NCBI GenBank assembly: GCA_035384565.1
Contig: DAOOIT010000012.1
Location: 1-64,000, forward strand
Length of the DNA stretch: 64,000 nucleotides
DNA from: Planctomycetota bacterium
GTDB lineage: Bacteria; Planctomycetota; PUPC01; DSUN01
Direction: 5' to 3'
The translations under genes were made by a program, and so were the position numbers. This document shows, piece by piece, positions 1 through 8,083 of this stretch (position 1 is its first letter; every line of letters begins with the position of its first letter). The notes beneath the pieces are model-generated. The model was not told the origin of the DNA and did no database searches. It saw only the letters and a list, made by a program, of their open reading frames with translations.

Positions 1-281
1 CTCGCCGCCCCCTGTCACGGCGAGCCTGTCGAGCCACCTTTGGAGGGCCTGCCGCCCCATTCTGGTGTCGAGCCTCAACCTCCCGCGGGTTTCGAACCCG
101 CGGGAGGTTCGATGCTGGTACAGGTACGCATAGCCGCCAGTGGTTCGCCAGTGGCTCCGGGGCCTATGGCGGCCGTGCCGTGTGCATGCTGTTGTCTTGA
201 AGACAGTTCAGTCGGTCTGGCTCGACGCAAGGTTCCTCGCGCGGCAGCTCGAAGAATTGTTTGTGGGCGCTCGATGCCTGC
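1..281. other. Non-coding stretch at window start
   Basis: I see no convincing gene here; the open frames that cross it lack family resemblance and read antisense into the neighbouring membrane protein. It lies downstream of that minus-strand gene. Its one clear structure is a long perfect hairpin, listed separately. Confidence 0.5.
77..109 (-). terminator. Perfect 15-bp hairpin, possible terminator
   Basis: A perfect inverted repeat: arms 77-91 and 95-109 (aacctcccgcgggtt on the left) around a 3-nt loop tcg. It sits about 170 nt downstream of the minus-strand membrane protein stop. Neither side has a T-run, so it is not a textbook rho-independent terminator; a protein-binding palindrome or mRNA 3'-end stabiliser is equally possible. 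Confidence 0.35.
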
Positions 282-2747
282 TCATGCCTCGCGCGGCACC
301 AGTCGCCAGGACAGGGCATACAGGGCGAACGCGGCGAGCAGGACGAGCCGGAACCCCCACGACACCGCCAGCACCATCGCCAGCACCGCACCCACCACCG
401 AGGCCGCTCCATTCACCCCCCACGCCCACGGCGTCAGCGCGGGCCGCGTCTGGCCCAGGAGCCGCAGCCCGGAGGGGAACGGCATGCCCATGAAGAAGGC
501 CAGGCTCCCCGCGCACGCCGTGGCCGCGAGCGCCCGAACGACGAATGCCTGCCCCGCAAACCAGCTCAGCAGCCAGTCCATTCCGAACCACAGAGCCAGC
601 CCCAGCCCCAGAATCCACAGGAGGGCGCGCATTGCCGCGACTCCGGGCGGCACAGGCGTGCCGCCAGCGCTTCTCCGCCCCGCTGCCAGGCTGCCAAGTC
701 CCGAGAAGACCATGAACGCCGCGAGCACAATCGCCGCCGAGTAGATGGGGCTGGCGAGGAAGAGCGACAGCTTCTGCATCATCGCGATCTCGATGAGCAT
801 GTAGGCCACGCCGAGGCAGGCGAAGTAGATGAAGGCGGGGAGAGACCCATGGCGTGTGATGCGTGATGCGTGAGAGGAGGGAGAGCGGAAGAGGAGGGGA
901 AGCATGATGAGGAGGGCGCTGAGGACCAACGCCTGGGCCAGCGTGGCCCAGAGAACGATGTAGCCCCAGTCGGCATAGCGCACCCATTGGCCGCCCAGCG
1001 TCTCGCGCAGATGCCGAATGCCGCGCCAGCCCTGCGTGAGGGAATGATACGGCCGGTCGTCGGTTGTGGGGCTGAGCTCGAAGGGTTGACGCCTGATGAA
1101 CGACGCCCTCTCAGGGGCGCCGAAGAGGCCGAGCAGATGCGGCATCGCCAGGTAGTGGTACGGCTCTGGGATGCGGTTGTAGCCGTTCACCTGGTCCCCG
1201 CGCGGCAGCATGCGGCCGGGAGCGAGGATCGCATGGTCAGGCGCGGTGATGAACTCCGGCGTCCAGATCACGTCGAACGACCGCCTGTGGCGGAACGCGC
1301 TCACGGCCGTCTCTTGCTCCTCTGAGAAGCGCCCGGGGCTTGCGCAGACGGTTGCGGTGAACCTGCCCCGCAGGGCCACGATGCGCAACGCTGGATGGGG
1401 GGCCTCGTGCCCCATCGCCTCGATGAGGGTGGAGAGGATGCGGACGAAATCGTAGTCGGTGTGCGGGTTGCGCAGCCAGCGTGTGACGCACAGGATGCCG
1501 TTGGGCGCGAGGTGGTCGAGGTAGGAACGGAATGCCTCGACGGTGTAGAGGTAGCTCTCGTTGAGCGACGCCACGCCTGCGCCTGCCACGCCGAAGGAGT
1601 CCACCAGGGGGAGCTGGATGAGGTCGAACTTCTCGCGCGTGCGCGCCAGAAAGCCGCGGGCCTCGGCGATGACCAGCCTGACGCCCGGCTGGCGGTAAAG
1701 GTGGCCCGCGAACTCCGCCTGGCTGCCCGTCATGATGTCCGCGATCGTGGGGTCGAGTTCCAGCGCCGTGATGTCGGGGCAGCCGTGGTGGCGGGCGAGC
1801 CACACGTCGCCTCCGCCGCCCGCGCCGATGATGAGGGTCTTCGGCTTGTCGAGGAGATGGTAGGGCAGGGCGCTCGTCGTGTAGTTGAAGACCTCGGCCT
1901 GCTTCGGTTCGTCGAGTCGGTAGATCGCTGAAGAGGCATCGGCGTCCACCACGATGGCGCGCTGCCGCGGCTGGTCCCCCTGCCAGGCGAGGCTCAGGCC
2001 GGGCACGAGGCGGATCATCGAGCCGTCGAGGACATGGATGGTGCCCAGGGGGCTCGTGCGAGTCTCCACCACGTTCGCCCCCATGTCGCGGAACGAGTTG
2101 AGAGCCTTGTAGGGCGAGACCTTCATCTCAGGGCGAGCGACGACCGCCAGGCAGGCGCACATCAGGGAACCCGTGACGGCGAGCGCCCACCGTCTCACGT
2201 AGATCGCCCATCCGGCGGCAGCCACGGCGAATGCCCCGAGCGGCAGGGCGGAGGGGAAGGCCACGAACATCAGCCCCACGATGCCCACCGAGCCCAGGCC
2301 CGAGCCGAGAAGGTTCCAGAAGTACAGGCGGTGCACGCGCTGTGTCTCGCGGGTGAGTGCCAGGCCGATGCAGGTTGCGCCCAGGAGGAACGGCACGAGG
2401 AGAATGAGGCACGCGAGCGACAGGTTGGCGAACTGGCGCCAGTCCCAGGCAAGCTGGAAGATGTCGAACGGCACACTCTGTGCGAGGAGGAACGAGGCGG
2501 GGATGGCGAGAGCGAACGCCAGCGCGAGGGCCGACAGGCTTCGCTCGAATCGGCGGCGGAGGCGTTCGCCCCACAGCGCCAGCAGCGTGCCGCTGGCCCC
2601 GAAGCCCAGCAGCGCCGTGCTCACGACCAGGTAGGCGAAGTGGTGGCCGAGCGCCACCGACAGCGCGCGCATCAGCGCCACCTCGTAGGCGAGGATGGCG
2701 GCGGAGACCGTGGCGATGAGGATGGCTAAGCGCACGGCGGAATCCAC
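282..2747 (-). CDS. Multi-pass membrane protein with spermidine-synthase-like domain
   Basis: An 821-residue protein in three parts. Residues 1-200 hold about six hydrophobic segments. Residues 230-520 resemble the polyamine aminopropyltransferase/class I methyltransferase fold, with the nucleotide-binding motif LIIGAGGGGD near 305 followed by ALELDP. From about 600 to the end there are several further membrane segments. Such membrane-embedded SpeE-like proteins are widespread and mostly uncharacterised, so true polyamine synthesis is not assumed; the glycine-rich loop argues that it binds S-adenosylmethionine or a decarboxylated analogue. The start is GTG with no clear ribosome-binding site, so it could be a few codons off. 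It is transcribed in the same direction as the methyltransferase gene upstream, 64 bp away. Confidence 0.75.
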   Translation of the reverse strand: MDSAVRLAILIATVSAAILAYEVALMRALSVALGHHFAYLVVSTALLGFGASGTLLALWGERLRRRFERSLSALALAFALAIPASFLLAQSVPFDIFQLAWDWRQFANLSLACLILLVPFLLGATCIGLALTRETQRVHRLYFWNLLGSGLGSVGIVGLMFVAFPSALPLGAFAVAAAGWAIYVRRWALAVTGSLMCACLAVVARPEMKVSPYKALNSFRDMGANVVETRTSPLGTIHVLDGSMIRLVPGLSLAWQGDQPRQRAIVVDADASSAIYRLDEPKQAEVFNYTTSALPYHLLDKPKTLIIGAGGGGDVWLARHHGCPDITALELDPTIADIMTGSQAEFAGHLYRQPGVRLVIAEARGFLARTREKFDLIQLPLVDSFGVAGAGVASLNESYLYTVEAFRSYLDHLAPNGILCVTRWLRNPHTDYDFVRILSTLIEAMGHEAPHPALRIVALRGRFTATVCASPGRFSEEQETAVSAFRHRRSFDVIWTPEFITAPDHAILAPGRMLPRGDQVNGYNRIPEPYHYLAMPHLLGLFGAPERASFIRRQPFELSPTTDDRPYHSLTQGWRGIRHLRETLGGQWVRYADWGYIVLWATLAQALVLSALLIMLPLLFRSPSSHASRITRHGSLPAFIYFACLGVAYMLIEIAMMQKLSLFLASPIYSAAIVLAAFMVFSGLGSLAAGRRSAGGTPVPPGVAAMRALLWILGLGLALWFGMDWLLSWFAGQAFVVRALAATACAGSLAFFMGMPFPSGLRLLGQTRPALTPWAWGVNGAASVVGAVLAMVLAVSWGFRLVLLAAFALYALSWRLVPREA

Positions 2748-2811
2748 AGAGAGGCGTCTCTCCTATCCCTCTTCTTACGCATCACGTATCACGCATCTCA
2801 GATTCCTCGCG

Positions 2812-3606
2812 TCATCTCACCTCTCTCGTCAGCGGCACGAAGGCCACGCCCATCAGGCTCTCCGTCCGCACCTTGCCCTCGGCGTCCTTCGTTACGAGCA
2901 CGAGGTCCTGGAAAAGGCCCGGGGGCCCGACGGGGATGCACATGCGGCCGCCCGGCTTGAGCTGCTTGAGCAGCGGCGGCGGCACGCTGCCCGCGGCGCA
3001 GGTGACGATGATGGCATCGAACGGCCCCTTCTCCTCCCAGCCGAAGTAGCCGTCGGCCACTTTGACCTCAACGGTCTTGTAGCCCAGGCGCTTCAGGCGC
3101 GCCGCCGCTTCCTCGCCGAGGGCCTTGATGATCTCGATGGTATAGACGTGCGGCGTCAGTTCGGCCAGCACGGCGGCCTGGTAGCCGGAGCCCGTGCCGA
3201 TCTCGAGCACTCTATCGCCGGCCTTGAGCGCCAGCGCCTGGGTCATGTAGCCCACAATGTAGGGCTGTGAAATGGTCTGGCCGTGGCCGATGGGCAGCGG
3301 GTTGTCGTCGTAGGCGCGGTGCTGGAGGGGCTGGGGCACGAACTCGTGGCGTGGCACCTTGCGCATGGCCTCGAGCACCGCGGCGCTCGACACGTCGCGG
3401 CGCTCGAGCTGGAGGCGCACCATGTCCGCTCTCTCCTCGGCCCTGGGGGCAGGCTGGGGAGGAGCGGGGTCTAGCCGCTCCTTGGGGGGGGGCGGGGCGG
3501 GTCGGATGGGCGGCCCCGCGGCCGGCGCGGCCGGGCGGCCCACGAGCAGTGCCGCCGCGGCTGCAAGCCCAATCGCCGCAAGTACAAACGCTGCCTGGGC
3601 GCGCAT
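2812..3606 (-). CDS. pcm: Protein-L-isoaspartate O-methyltransferase, exported form
   Basis: Repairs isoaspartyl residues in damaged proteins by methylating them with S-adenosylmethionine. The PCMT fold fills residues 60-262: the family signature around LPIGHGQTISQP (103-114), the SAM loop LEIGTGSGYQ (134-143) and the FDAIIVTCAA strand later on. The first 22 residues form a hydrophobic signal sequence, followed by a proline/alanine-rich linker to about residue 50, so this copy probably acts in the periplasm or at the membrane, whereas classical PCMT is cytosolic. The ATG is preceded by GGAGG at good spacing and a matching promoter lies upstream. It is divergent from the DksA-like gene. Confidence 0.9.
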   Translation of the reverse strand: MRAQAAFVLAAIGLAAAAALLVGRPAAPAAGPPIRPAPPPPKERLDPAPPQPAPRAEERADMVRLQLERRDVSSAAVLEAMRKVPRHEFVPQPLQHRAYDDNPLPIGHGQTISQPYIVGYMTQALALKAGDRVLEIGTGSGYQAAVLAELTPHVYTIEIIKALGEEAAARLKRLGYKTVEVKVADGYFGWEEKGPFDAIIVTCAAGSVPPPLLKQLKPGGRMCIPVGPPGLFQDLVLVTKDAEGKVRTESLMGVAFVPLTREVR

Positions 3607-3624
3607 CGTGCATCCTCCGGTCCC

Positions 3625-3653
3625 AGGCTAGCCCGGCCGGGCGGGGATGTCAA
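3625..3653 (-). promoter_or_regulatory. Predicted sigma-70-type promoter for pcm
   Basis: On the minus strand, TTGACA (3648-3653) and TAGCCT (3625-3630) are separated by 17 bp. The predicted transcript would start about 12 nt upstream of the pcm ATG, just including its GGAGG. The -35 is perfect and the -10 is mediocre. Confidence 0.5.
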
Positions 3654-3679
3654 GCGCGCGCCCGCAGGAAAAATTCCGG

Positions 3680-3708
3680 TTGACAAGCGCCATGCAGGGC
3701 AGTAGAAT
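3680..3708 (+). promoter_or_regulatory. Predicted sigma-70-type promoter for dksA-like/lspA
   Basis: TTGACA (3680-3685), 17 bp, TAGAAT (3703-3708). It is the best candidate for driving the DksA-like gene and lspA, with a leader of about 80 nt. Confidence 0.7.
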
Positions 3709-3795
3709 CATAGGTCTCTATCGAAGCCTTGTGCTCGGGGCACTGGGAATCGCCATTCCGCCCCGATCCGGCCCGCGCGGAGGAGAATCGCGACG

Positions 3796-4167
3796 ATGAA
3801 CAAGCAGGAGCTGGCCTTCTACAAGAAGCTGCTGCTCGAGCGGCGCAGCATGCTGGCGGGTGACGTGAACCACTTGGAGGAGGGCGCCCTGCGCAAGTCG
3901 AAGGACGATGCGGCCACGCTCGATATCTCGAACTTCGCGGACCTGGGCAGCGACAATTTCGAGCAGGACTTCATGATCGGCCTGATCGAGAACTCCGAGG
4001 AGACCCTGCGCGAGATTGACGCGGCGCTCGATCGGATCGACCGGAATACGTTCGGCCTCTGCGAGGAGTCGGGGCACCCGATCGGCAAGGACCGCCTCAA
4101 GGTCATCCCCTGGGCCAGACTGTGCATCGAATGCCAGCGCAAGGCTGAGCAAGAGACCAAGGAATAA
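3796..4167 (+). CDS. DksA/TraR-family transcription factor with one zinc ligand lost
   Basis: A 123-residue DksA/TraR-type protein. Family members bind the RNA polymerase secondary channel and modulate initiation, often with ppGpp. An N-terminal coiled-coil hairpin (about 1-80) with an acidic tip (NFADLGSDNFEQD, 46-58) is followed by the C4-type zinc-finger region. Here the first pair is Cys89...Ser92 instead of Cys-x2-Cys, while the second pair Cys110/Cys113 is intact. Cysteine-poor DksA proteins are known, so loss of one ligand need not mean loss of function. The start is supported by GGAGGAG about 10 nt upstream. Its stop codon overlaps the lspA start by one base (TAATG), so the two are probably translationally coupled. 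Confidence 0.85.
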   Translation: MNKQELAFYKKLLLERRSMLAGDVNHLEEGALRKSKDDAATLDISNFADLGSDNFEQDFMIGLIENSEETLREIDAALDRIDRNTFGLCEESGHPIGKDRLKVIPWARLCIECQRKAEQETKE

Positions 4168-4682
4168 TGCGGACCGGGCACATCTTCGGCCTCACAGCCG
4201 CCTTGGGCCTCGTCGCGGACCTCGTCTCGAAACACTACGTCTTCGCCTTCCTGAGCCAGCTTGCGCCGGATGCCCACGGGCGGCTCCGCTACCCGGTGCT
4301 CGAGCCGTGGCTCGTGCTCCAGCTCGAGCGGAACACGGGCGGCGTGTTCGGCGTGCTGCGCGGCAAAGGCTACGTGTTCGCCGTTCTCGCGGTGGCCGCT
4401 CTGGGCGTGGTGGCCTGGATGTTGCGCAAGGCCGGGCCCGACCAGCGGCTGCTGCCGCTTGCCTTGGGCCTGGTAGCCGCCGGCGCCGTGGGCAACCTGG
4501 TGGACCGCCTCTGGTTCGGCCACGTGCGCGACTTCCTCTACGTGGAAATCATCAACTGGCCGGCCTTCAACGTCGCGGACGCGTGCATCTGCGTGGCCGC
4601 GGGCCTGCTTGTGCTTGAGATCTACCGGGCCGAGGCCCGCGAGCGGCGGGAGGGCGCAGCCCGAGGCGGAGGCAAGCGGTGA
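4167..4682 (+). CDS. lspA: Lipoprotein signal peptidase (signal peptidase II)
   Basis: Cleaves the signal peptides of prolipoproteins in the inner membrane. At 171 residues it has normal family length, with four hydrophobic segments. The conserved boxes are present: an N-terminal ADLVSK block, ERNTGGVFG (54-62), GNLVDRLWFGHVRDF (109-123) carrying the first catalytic Asp113, and FNVADA (134-139) carrying the second, Asp138. It starts at the ATG overlapping the DksA-like stop codon. A functional LspA fits the many predicted lipoproteins in this window. The C-terminus ends in a charged, glycine/arginine-rich tail. Confidence 0.95.
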   Translation: MRTGHIFGLTAALGLVADLVSKHYVFAFLSQLAPDAHGRLRYPVLEPWLVLQLERNTGGVFGVLRGKGYVFAVLAVAALGVVAWMLRKAGPDQRLLPLALGLVAAGAVGNLVDRLWFGHVRDFLYVEIINWPAFNVADACICVAAGLLVLEIYRAEARERREGAARGGGKR

Positions 4683-4700
4683 CGGCCCGCGGCTGCCGCT

Positions 4701-5888
4701 TCAGCGGATCAGGCGAGCGTTCGCCCAGTCCACGTGATCGCAGATGTCGAAGTCCCCGCCGAAGTCCACCACCAGCGTGAGGCGGGCGGCCCCGGTCACG
4801 TCGAGAGCGACGGGAACAGGCTGGTCTCGGCCCGTGAGGCCCTTGCGCTCGAACCTTGTGACACCGTCCACCTGGACCGCGACGTCCACGTTCCCCTTCT
4901 CGCCCACCTCGTCGTCAATGCCCACGGTGGCCAGGAAGCGGCGGTAGGTGCCGCCCAGGGTGTAGGTGAGCACGCAGCGCGAGTGCACGCCGAGGCCTTT
5001 GCGGAAGGTCTGCCCGCCCAGGCGCAGAGGGTTGCCATCCACGCTGCGGTCGCGGCGGTAGCTCCACACGAGGTCGAAGTAGGGCGTCTCCCGGACCGCG
5101 CTCGGCTCGAGATCCGAGAGATACGCCAGGCGCCCGCCGCGGAACTCCAGATGGAGCAGCCGGTCCACGCGGAGCGCCAGAGTCGGGCCGAATGCGGCCT
5201 GGAGCTCCAGGTGGCCGGCCTTGAGGCCCTTGAGTTGACCGGACACCGTGGTGCCGTCGTCGGCGCTGGCGATGGCCACCACGCCGTCGGCCGGGCCGGG
5301 CGACGGCGCCGCGTGGGTGGCCAGGGCGACCGCCGTGAGGCGGTCGAAGGCCACCTCGAGGTCGCCGAGAAGGGCGGAGCGGAACTTGATGCCCGTTGCG
5401 CCCAGCGATTCGAGGGTGCCCTCGACAGTCTCGCCGTTGCGCAGGAGCAGGCGGTCGAGCTTCTCGGCCGCCTGGAACGGTTGGCCAGGTTGGGGGCCGG
5501 GCAACTCGATGCGCGCGATGGCGGGGAGGGGACACTCCGCGACGCCGAACGCCCCCGTGCGGAGCGTCACGGCGCGGCTGGTGCCCCCCTCGACGGCTCC
5601 GCGGAGCGTGTCGCCGTTGCGCAGCGTGATCGCGGCCGTGCCGGCTTCGGGGAGGGGCTGGCCCCTGCGAAACTCCAGGGCGAGGAGATCAGCGCAGGCG
5701 AGCTGCCGCGGCTCATTGCCCACCTTGAGTTCGACTGCTGGCGTGGCATGGACGCCCAGGAGGATCCCCTCGACGACCTGATCGTCTACGGTCACTGCGC
5801 GCACGGCCGCCCGCGGCGGCGCGGCTCCGGCCGAGGCGGCTACCGCCTGGGAAGTGGCCGTGAGCAGGAGGCATAATCGGACCAGCAT
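4701..5888 (-). CDS. Exported NPCBM-domain protein
   Basis: A 395-residue secreted protein. It opens with a signal peptide (MLVRLCLLLTATSQAVAA), followed by about 240 residues of beta-rich repeats built around similar LRNGDTLRGAVEG/LRNGETVEGTLES units (two near-identical motifs around 95-165). The C-terminal ~140 residues form an NPCBM/NEW2 domain (GLGVHSRCVLTY, then GIDDEVGEKGNVDVAVQVDG), a putative carbohydrate-binding module common in planctomycetes. The start is set by GGAGGAATAGCCCG directly before the ATG; this ribosome-binding site overlaps the stop of the protease gene upstream. It is last in a three-gene operon. No catalytic domain is visible. Confidence 0.8.
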   Translation of the reverse strand: MLVRLCLLLTATSQAVAASAGAAPPRAAVRAVTVDDQVVEGILLGVHATPAVELKVGNEPRQLACADLLALEFRRGQPLPEAGTAAITLRNGDTLRGAVEGGTSRAVTLRTGAFGVAECPLPAIARIELPGPQPGQPFQAAEKLDRLLLRNGETVEGTLESLGATGIKFRSALLGDLEVAFDRLTAVALATHAAPSPGPADGVVAIASADDGTTVSGQLKGLKAGHLELQAAFGPTLALRVDRLLHLEFRGGRLAYLSDLEPSAVRETPYFDLVWSYRRDRSVDGNPLRLGGQTFRKGLGVHSRCVLTYTLGGTYRRFLATVGIDDEVGEKGNVDVAVQVDGVTRFERKGLTGRDQPVPVALDVTGAARLTLVVDFGGDFDICDHVDWANARLIR

Positions 5889-5892
5889 CGGG

Positions 5893-8079
5893 CTATTCCT
5901 CCGGCGGATGTTCCGTCGGTTCATCGTCCTTGGCCGGCGGTTCGGCCGCAGGGGGCTTGAGGGCGAAGGCGCGATACTCGGGGATCTCCTTGGGGTCCAC
6001 GTTCGGGAACGGCTTGAGGGCCTCGAGAATGGCGCGCTGGAGTTGCGTGTCCTCCTCGCAGTCGCAGGCGAACTCGGCGCCCCGGTCGTCGGCCACCACG
6101 ATGCGGAGCCAGGCGCGCAGCAGGCGGCGCGCCTTGTCGCGACTGACGCCGTTGCCGAGTTCCTTGTACCAGGCGTCGAAGCCGGGATAGGCCGCCGGGT
6201 CCAGACCGTCGAAGTCGGCCAGTCGGCTCAAGGTCTCCTTGTGCTGGGCGAAGTGGGTGGCCGTGTAGCGGTGGAAGGCGCCGGTCTCGCGCAAGTGCTC
6301 GAACTCCTTGGCCGTGTAAGGCGCCTGGTAGGCCACGCGGATGTCGGGCTCCACGCCTTTGCCGTGGATGCTGCGGCCGCTGGGCAGGAAATACTTGGCC
6401 ACGGTGAGCTTGAGCCCGCTCTGGCCCGCGGTGGCCTGGAGCGGGAAGAGTTTCTGCACGCTGCCCTTGCCGTAGGTCTTCTGCCCGACGAGGATCGCGC
6501 GCTTGTGGTCCTGGAGCGCGCCGGCCACGATCTCCGATGCGCTGGCGCTGCCGCCGTTCACCAGCACCACGATGGGATAGTCGGGATGGGTGGTCGGGTC
6601 CTTCGTGCGGAACTCCTCGCGCGGCGCCACACGCTTGTTGCGGCCCTCGGTGTAGACGATCAGCTTGTCGTCCTTGAGGAACTGGTCGCTGATCTCCACG
6701 GCGCTCTGAAGCTGGCCGCCGGGGTTGTTGCGCAGGTCGAGGATGAGGGCCACGATGCCGTCGCGCTCCAGCGCGGCGAGCGCCTTGTCGAGGTCGCGCG
6801 AGGTCATCTCGCTGAACACGGTCAGGCGAACATAGCCCACCTTGCCCGGCAGAACGCGGGAGCTCACGCTCGGCACGTCAATGTCGGCGCGGGTGACCTT
6901 GAGCTTGCGCTTCTCGGCGGACCCTGGGCTGGTGACGGTGATCTCGACTTCGGACCCCGGTTTGCCGCGCAGGAGGCCGACGATGTCGTCGGCCTGCTTG
7001 CCCGTAGTGGGCTGCCCCTCGACCTCGAGGATGCGGTCGTAGGAACGCACGCCTGCCTTGTAAGCAGGGCCGTTGTAGCTGGGGCGCACCACCGTGAAGA
7101 GCGGCGTGTCGGCAGCGTCGAAATGCTTGAGGAACTGCACCACGGCCCCGATGCCGCCGTAGTGGCCCGAGATATGCTCGCGGAACTTCTTCCAGTCCTC
7201 CTCGTCGAAGTAGGCGCTGTGCCGGTCAGGGTGAGGGCCGGCTTGGACCGCGCTGACCATGCCCCTGGCCGCCGAATTGACGAGGATATGGTCGGGGAGC
7301 GGCTCCTCGACGTGGAACATCTGGATGCGGCCCTTGACCTCTTCGAGGAGCTTGTCGTTGAGCGAACCCTCGCGGCTCTTGGGCCGCAGGAGGAGGGCGC
7401 GGAGGCTGCGATTCTGGAGCAGCACACGGGCCAGGCGCCCCGTGGGCGTCGGCTCGGCCTCCATCGCCTTCAGAATGCCCTCGACCGGTTCCGCGAAGTC
7501 GTCAATCTCGGCGAGCACGAGGGCGCAGTCGCGCCGCACCCCCTCGTCTTTCGCGGACGCGAGGAGGCGCCGCAAGGCCGCGTTGGCCTTCTTGAGGCTC
7601 TCGTCGGTTGTGGCGGTGAAATACAAGGCTCGGGCCACGGCGCGGGCCACTTCGGGCGCGAGCGACGCGTCGTCGGCCAGCCGATACAGCTCGCGCTCGG
7701 TGACGGGCAGGTCCCGCGCCGGCTCCTCGCCGAGAATCGTGGCCGCCGCCACGGCCAGCTCGGGCGCACGCTTCGCCTCGATCAGGGCCACAAGGGGGCG
7801 CACGGTGTCCTGAGCGCTCCCCAGCTCGCAGAGGGCCTTAGCCAGGGCCACCTGCGCCGGCGGCTGGGCCTTGGCGAGCTGGTCCTTGAGGAACGGCACT
7901 GCATCGGCCCCGAGCTGCGTGAGCTCGCGCTGGGCCGTGAACAGTTCCTCGATGCTGGCCCGCTTCAGGCGCGAGACGATCGCATCCACCTGCTTCTGGA
8001 GGTCGGCCTCTGCCGCCGCGGCCAGCGGCAGGAGACACAGGGCGACGATCAGGCTCACGGCAAGGCATGGGCGACGCAT
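5893..8079 (-). CDS. S41 C-terminal processing protease with HEAT-like N-terminus
   Basis: A 728-residue exported serine protease of the CtpA/Prc (S41) family. Order: signal peptide (1-22), alpha-helical HEAT/ARM-like repeats (25-240), linker, PDZ domain (about 305-400), S41 catalytic domain (410-600), C-terminal tail. The catalytic block GSASASEI places the nucleophile near Ser513, and YGKGSVQ gives the partner Lys near 538, the usual 25-residue spacing. The N-terminal HEAT array is longer than in standard CtpA and may select substrates or partners. The start at 8079 is chosen over an upstream alternative because AAGGAG lies 10 nt before the ATG and the signal peptide follows at once. It begins 4 nt after the stop of the PQQ-propeller gene. 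Confidence 0.9.
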   Translation of the reverse strand: MRRPCLAVSLIVALCLLPLAAAAEADLQKQVDAIVSRLKRASIEELFTAQRELTQLGADAVPFLKDQLAKAQPPAQVALAKALCELGSAQDTVRPLVALIEAKRAPELAVAAATILGEEPARDLPVTERELYRLADDASLAPEVARAVARALYFTATTDESLKKANAALRRLLASAKDEGVRRDCALVLAEIDDFAEPVEGILKAMEAEPTPTGRLARVLLQNRSLRALLLRPKSREGSLNDKLLEEVKGRIQMFHVEEPLPDHILVNSAARGMVSAVQAGPHPDRHSAYFDEEDWKKFREHISGHYGGIGAVVQFLKHFDAADTPLFTVVRPSYNGPAYKAGVRSYDRILEVEGQPTTGKQADDIVGLLRGKPGSEVEITVTSPGSAEKRKLKVTRADIDVPSVSSRVLPGKVGYVRLTVFSEMTSRDLDKALAALERDGIVALILDLRNNPGGQLQSAVEISDQFLKDDKLIVYTEGRNKRVAPREEFRTKDPTTHPDYPIVVLVNGGSASASEIVAGALQDHKRAILVGQKTYGKGSVQKLFPLQATAGQSGLKLTVAKYFLPSGRSIHGKGVEPDIRVAYQAPYTAKEFEHLRETGAFHRYTATHFAQHKETLSRLADFDGLDPAAYPGFDAWYKELGNGVSRDKARRLLRAWLRIVVADDRGAEFACDCEEDTQLQRAILEALKPFPNVDPKEIPEYRAFALKPPAAEPPAKDDEPTEHPPEE

Positions 8080-8083
8080 CGAA

